A DNA stretch of 64,000 nt, taken from contig LT629697.1 of assembly GCA_900100325.1 (NCBI GenBank), positions 434,001-498,000 on the forward strand, read 5' to 3'. The notes beneath the pieces were generated by a model that had not been told where the DNA came from, made no database searches, and saw only the letters and a list, made by a program, of their open reading frames with translations. The stretch's first letter is position 1, and every line of letters starts with the position of its first letter. This document shows, in pieces, positions 63,034-64,000 of the stretch. The position numbers were made by a program, and so were the translations under genes. This stretch comes from Frankineae bacterium MT45 (lineage in GTDB: Bacteria; Actinomycetota; Actinomycetes; Mycobacteriales; Jatrophihabitantaceae).

Positions 63034-64000
63034 CATGGATTCACCCTTTGAGAAGCGAAAGCTGCTCAAATCCGTATCCGGCGTGACGGTCGTCGGCCTG
63101 GTGGCGGGCCTCGCCACCGCGGCGGTTGCGGTCGTCAGCGGTGCGGCGCCGGCGTCGGCGGTCACGACGACCACCATCACCAAGACGCTCAACACCACCT
63201 GCACCATCCCGGTCGCCGGCGCGGAGAAGTACGCCGCGGTCGTCAAGGCGACCATCCCGACCAGCGCCAAGGTGGGTGACAAGATCGCCCTGCAGAATTT
63301 CTCCATCACGGTGACGCTCAACTCGGCGACCACCGACGCGCTCCAGATCCTGGGCGCCACCACGCTGCAGGGCTCCATCACGTCGGCGGCGACCCTGAGC
63401 CACGCCTCGCCGTCGCCGCTGTCGATCACGGCGACCGTCCCCACCACCGCGGTCCCGCAGACCGTCGACGCCAATGGGGACGGCCCGCCGTTCAGCATCA
63501 CCGCGACCGGCACGTCGCCGACGGCCACCTTCACCTCAGCCGGTACGGCAACGCTCACCGCCACCACAGTGAATGCGGTCTTCAACCCCAAGAACGCAGC
63601 CGGCACCAGCGTGCTGCCGGTGGCCAAGCAGTCCATCCCCTGCTCCTTCGACAGCGGGCAGAGCCTGGTTCTGGCCACGGTGCCGGTCGCGGCCACGACG
63701 CAGGCAGTGAGCAAGACGCTCAACACCACCTGCACGATCCCGGTCGCCGGAAACGAGACCTACGCGGCGAAGATCACCGGCACGCTGCCGATCACGGCCA
63801 AGGTCAATGACTCGGCCACGCTCTCCAACCTGAAGATCAGCATCCTGCTGAACACGGCGACGACGGACGCGCTGCAGATCCTGGGCGCCACCACGATCGC
63901 CGGCACGATCACGACGGGGACGACGATTACGCACGCAACCCCAGCCACCCAGTCGACGACCGCCACGGTGCCGACCACCGCGGTCCCGCAGACGGTCGAC
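63034..64000 (+). CDS. Secreted repeat-module protein, 3' end outside the window
   Basis: Open frame from ATG 63034, after GAGGGAG, to the end of the window (322 residues, no stop). Signal peptide about 1-42 (EKRKLLKSVSG, VTVVGLVAGLATAAVAV, APASA). The first module has C56 and C203, again 147 apart, and a second starts at C233. The modules match those of the upstream gene (NSATTDALQILGATT, VDANGDGPPF, NPKNAAGTSVLPVAKQ). Here they are separated by a short linker rather than a Pro/Thr stretch. Tandem paralogue of the 60097 gene; its C-terminus cannot be seen. Confidence 0.85.

Overview
This is a chromosomal replication-origin region of a high-GC Actinomycetota. The gene order rpmH-rnpA-yidD-yidC-jag-rsmG-parA-parB on the minus strand, diverging from dnaA-dnaN-recF-dciA-gyrB-gyrA-(DUF3566)-tRNA-Ile on the plus strand, is the classic actinobacterial origin layout. 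So is the later block ppiA-rhomboid-PH protein-crgA-DUF881-sortase E-trpG. A polyprenol-phosphomannose synthase, an MptB-like mannosyltransferase and MurT/GatD fit the same phylum. GC-rich coding with many GTG starts suggests a soil or plant-associated lineage, perhaps near Frankiales or Jatrophihabitans; the genus cannot be fixed from sequence alone.

Layout. 1-2.6 kb: end of an EAL-domain protein, an aminotransferase and a nitroreductase. 2.6-8.3 kb: a 17-bp tandem repeat, then parB, parA (with two perfect parS sites inside its coding sequence), rsmG, jag, yidC, yidD, rnpA and rpmH. 8.3-18.8 kb: dnaA promoter region, dnaA, oriC with DnaA boxes, dnaN, recF, dciA, gyrB, gyrA. 18.8-22.8 kb: DUF3566 protein, tRNA-Ile, Ppm synthase, geranylgeranyl-reductase-like flavoprotein, an extended DLW-39-like protein, tRNA-Ala.

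22.8-28.8 kb is an accessory region. It starts at the 3' end of tRNA-Ala, whose sequence is repeated at 24.12 kb (short) and 25.42 kb (44 bp). It holds an IS481-type element, an FRG-domain protein, a VapBC45-like toxin-antitoxin pair, and three unknown genes, one of which encodes a free-standing copy of the GyrA coiled-coil region. No integrase is present, so the island looks decayed.

28.8-44.6 kb: a PLP decarboxylase, a 1296-residue fused ABC exporter, a PIG-L deacetylase with a GT4 glycosyltransferase, an MptB-like mannosyltransferase divergent from a polytopic membrane protein, a secreted S53 peptidase, and the murT-gatD-lipoprotein operon. 44.6-52 kb: a PAS-GGDEF diguanylate cyclase and the cell-envelope/division block from ppiA to trpG; the usual pknB-pknA-pbpA-rodA genes do not follow.

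52-60 kb: purine-ring catabolism. A minus-strand operon allB-alc-aceB-DUF6986 lies opposite a plus-strand operon uraD-uraH-deoC. Together they cover 5-hydroxyisourate to allantoin and allantoin to ureidoglycolate, with malate synthase ready to take up glyoxylate.

60-64 kb: two adjacent secreted proteins, the second cut by the window end, built from a repeated module of about 190 residues framed by two cysteines exactly 147 residues apart. The first also carries a C-terminal domain that occurs alone in the secreted protein at 52.2 kb. This modular secreted family and the free-standing GyrA-like protein are the most unusual content.
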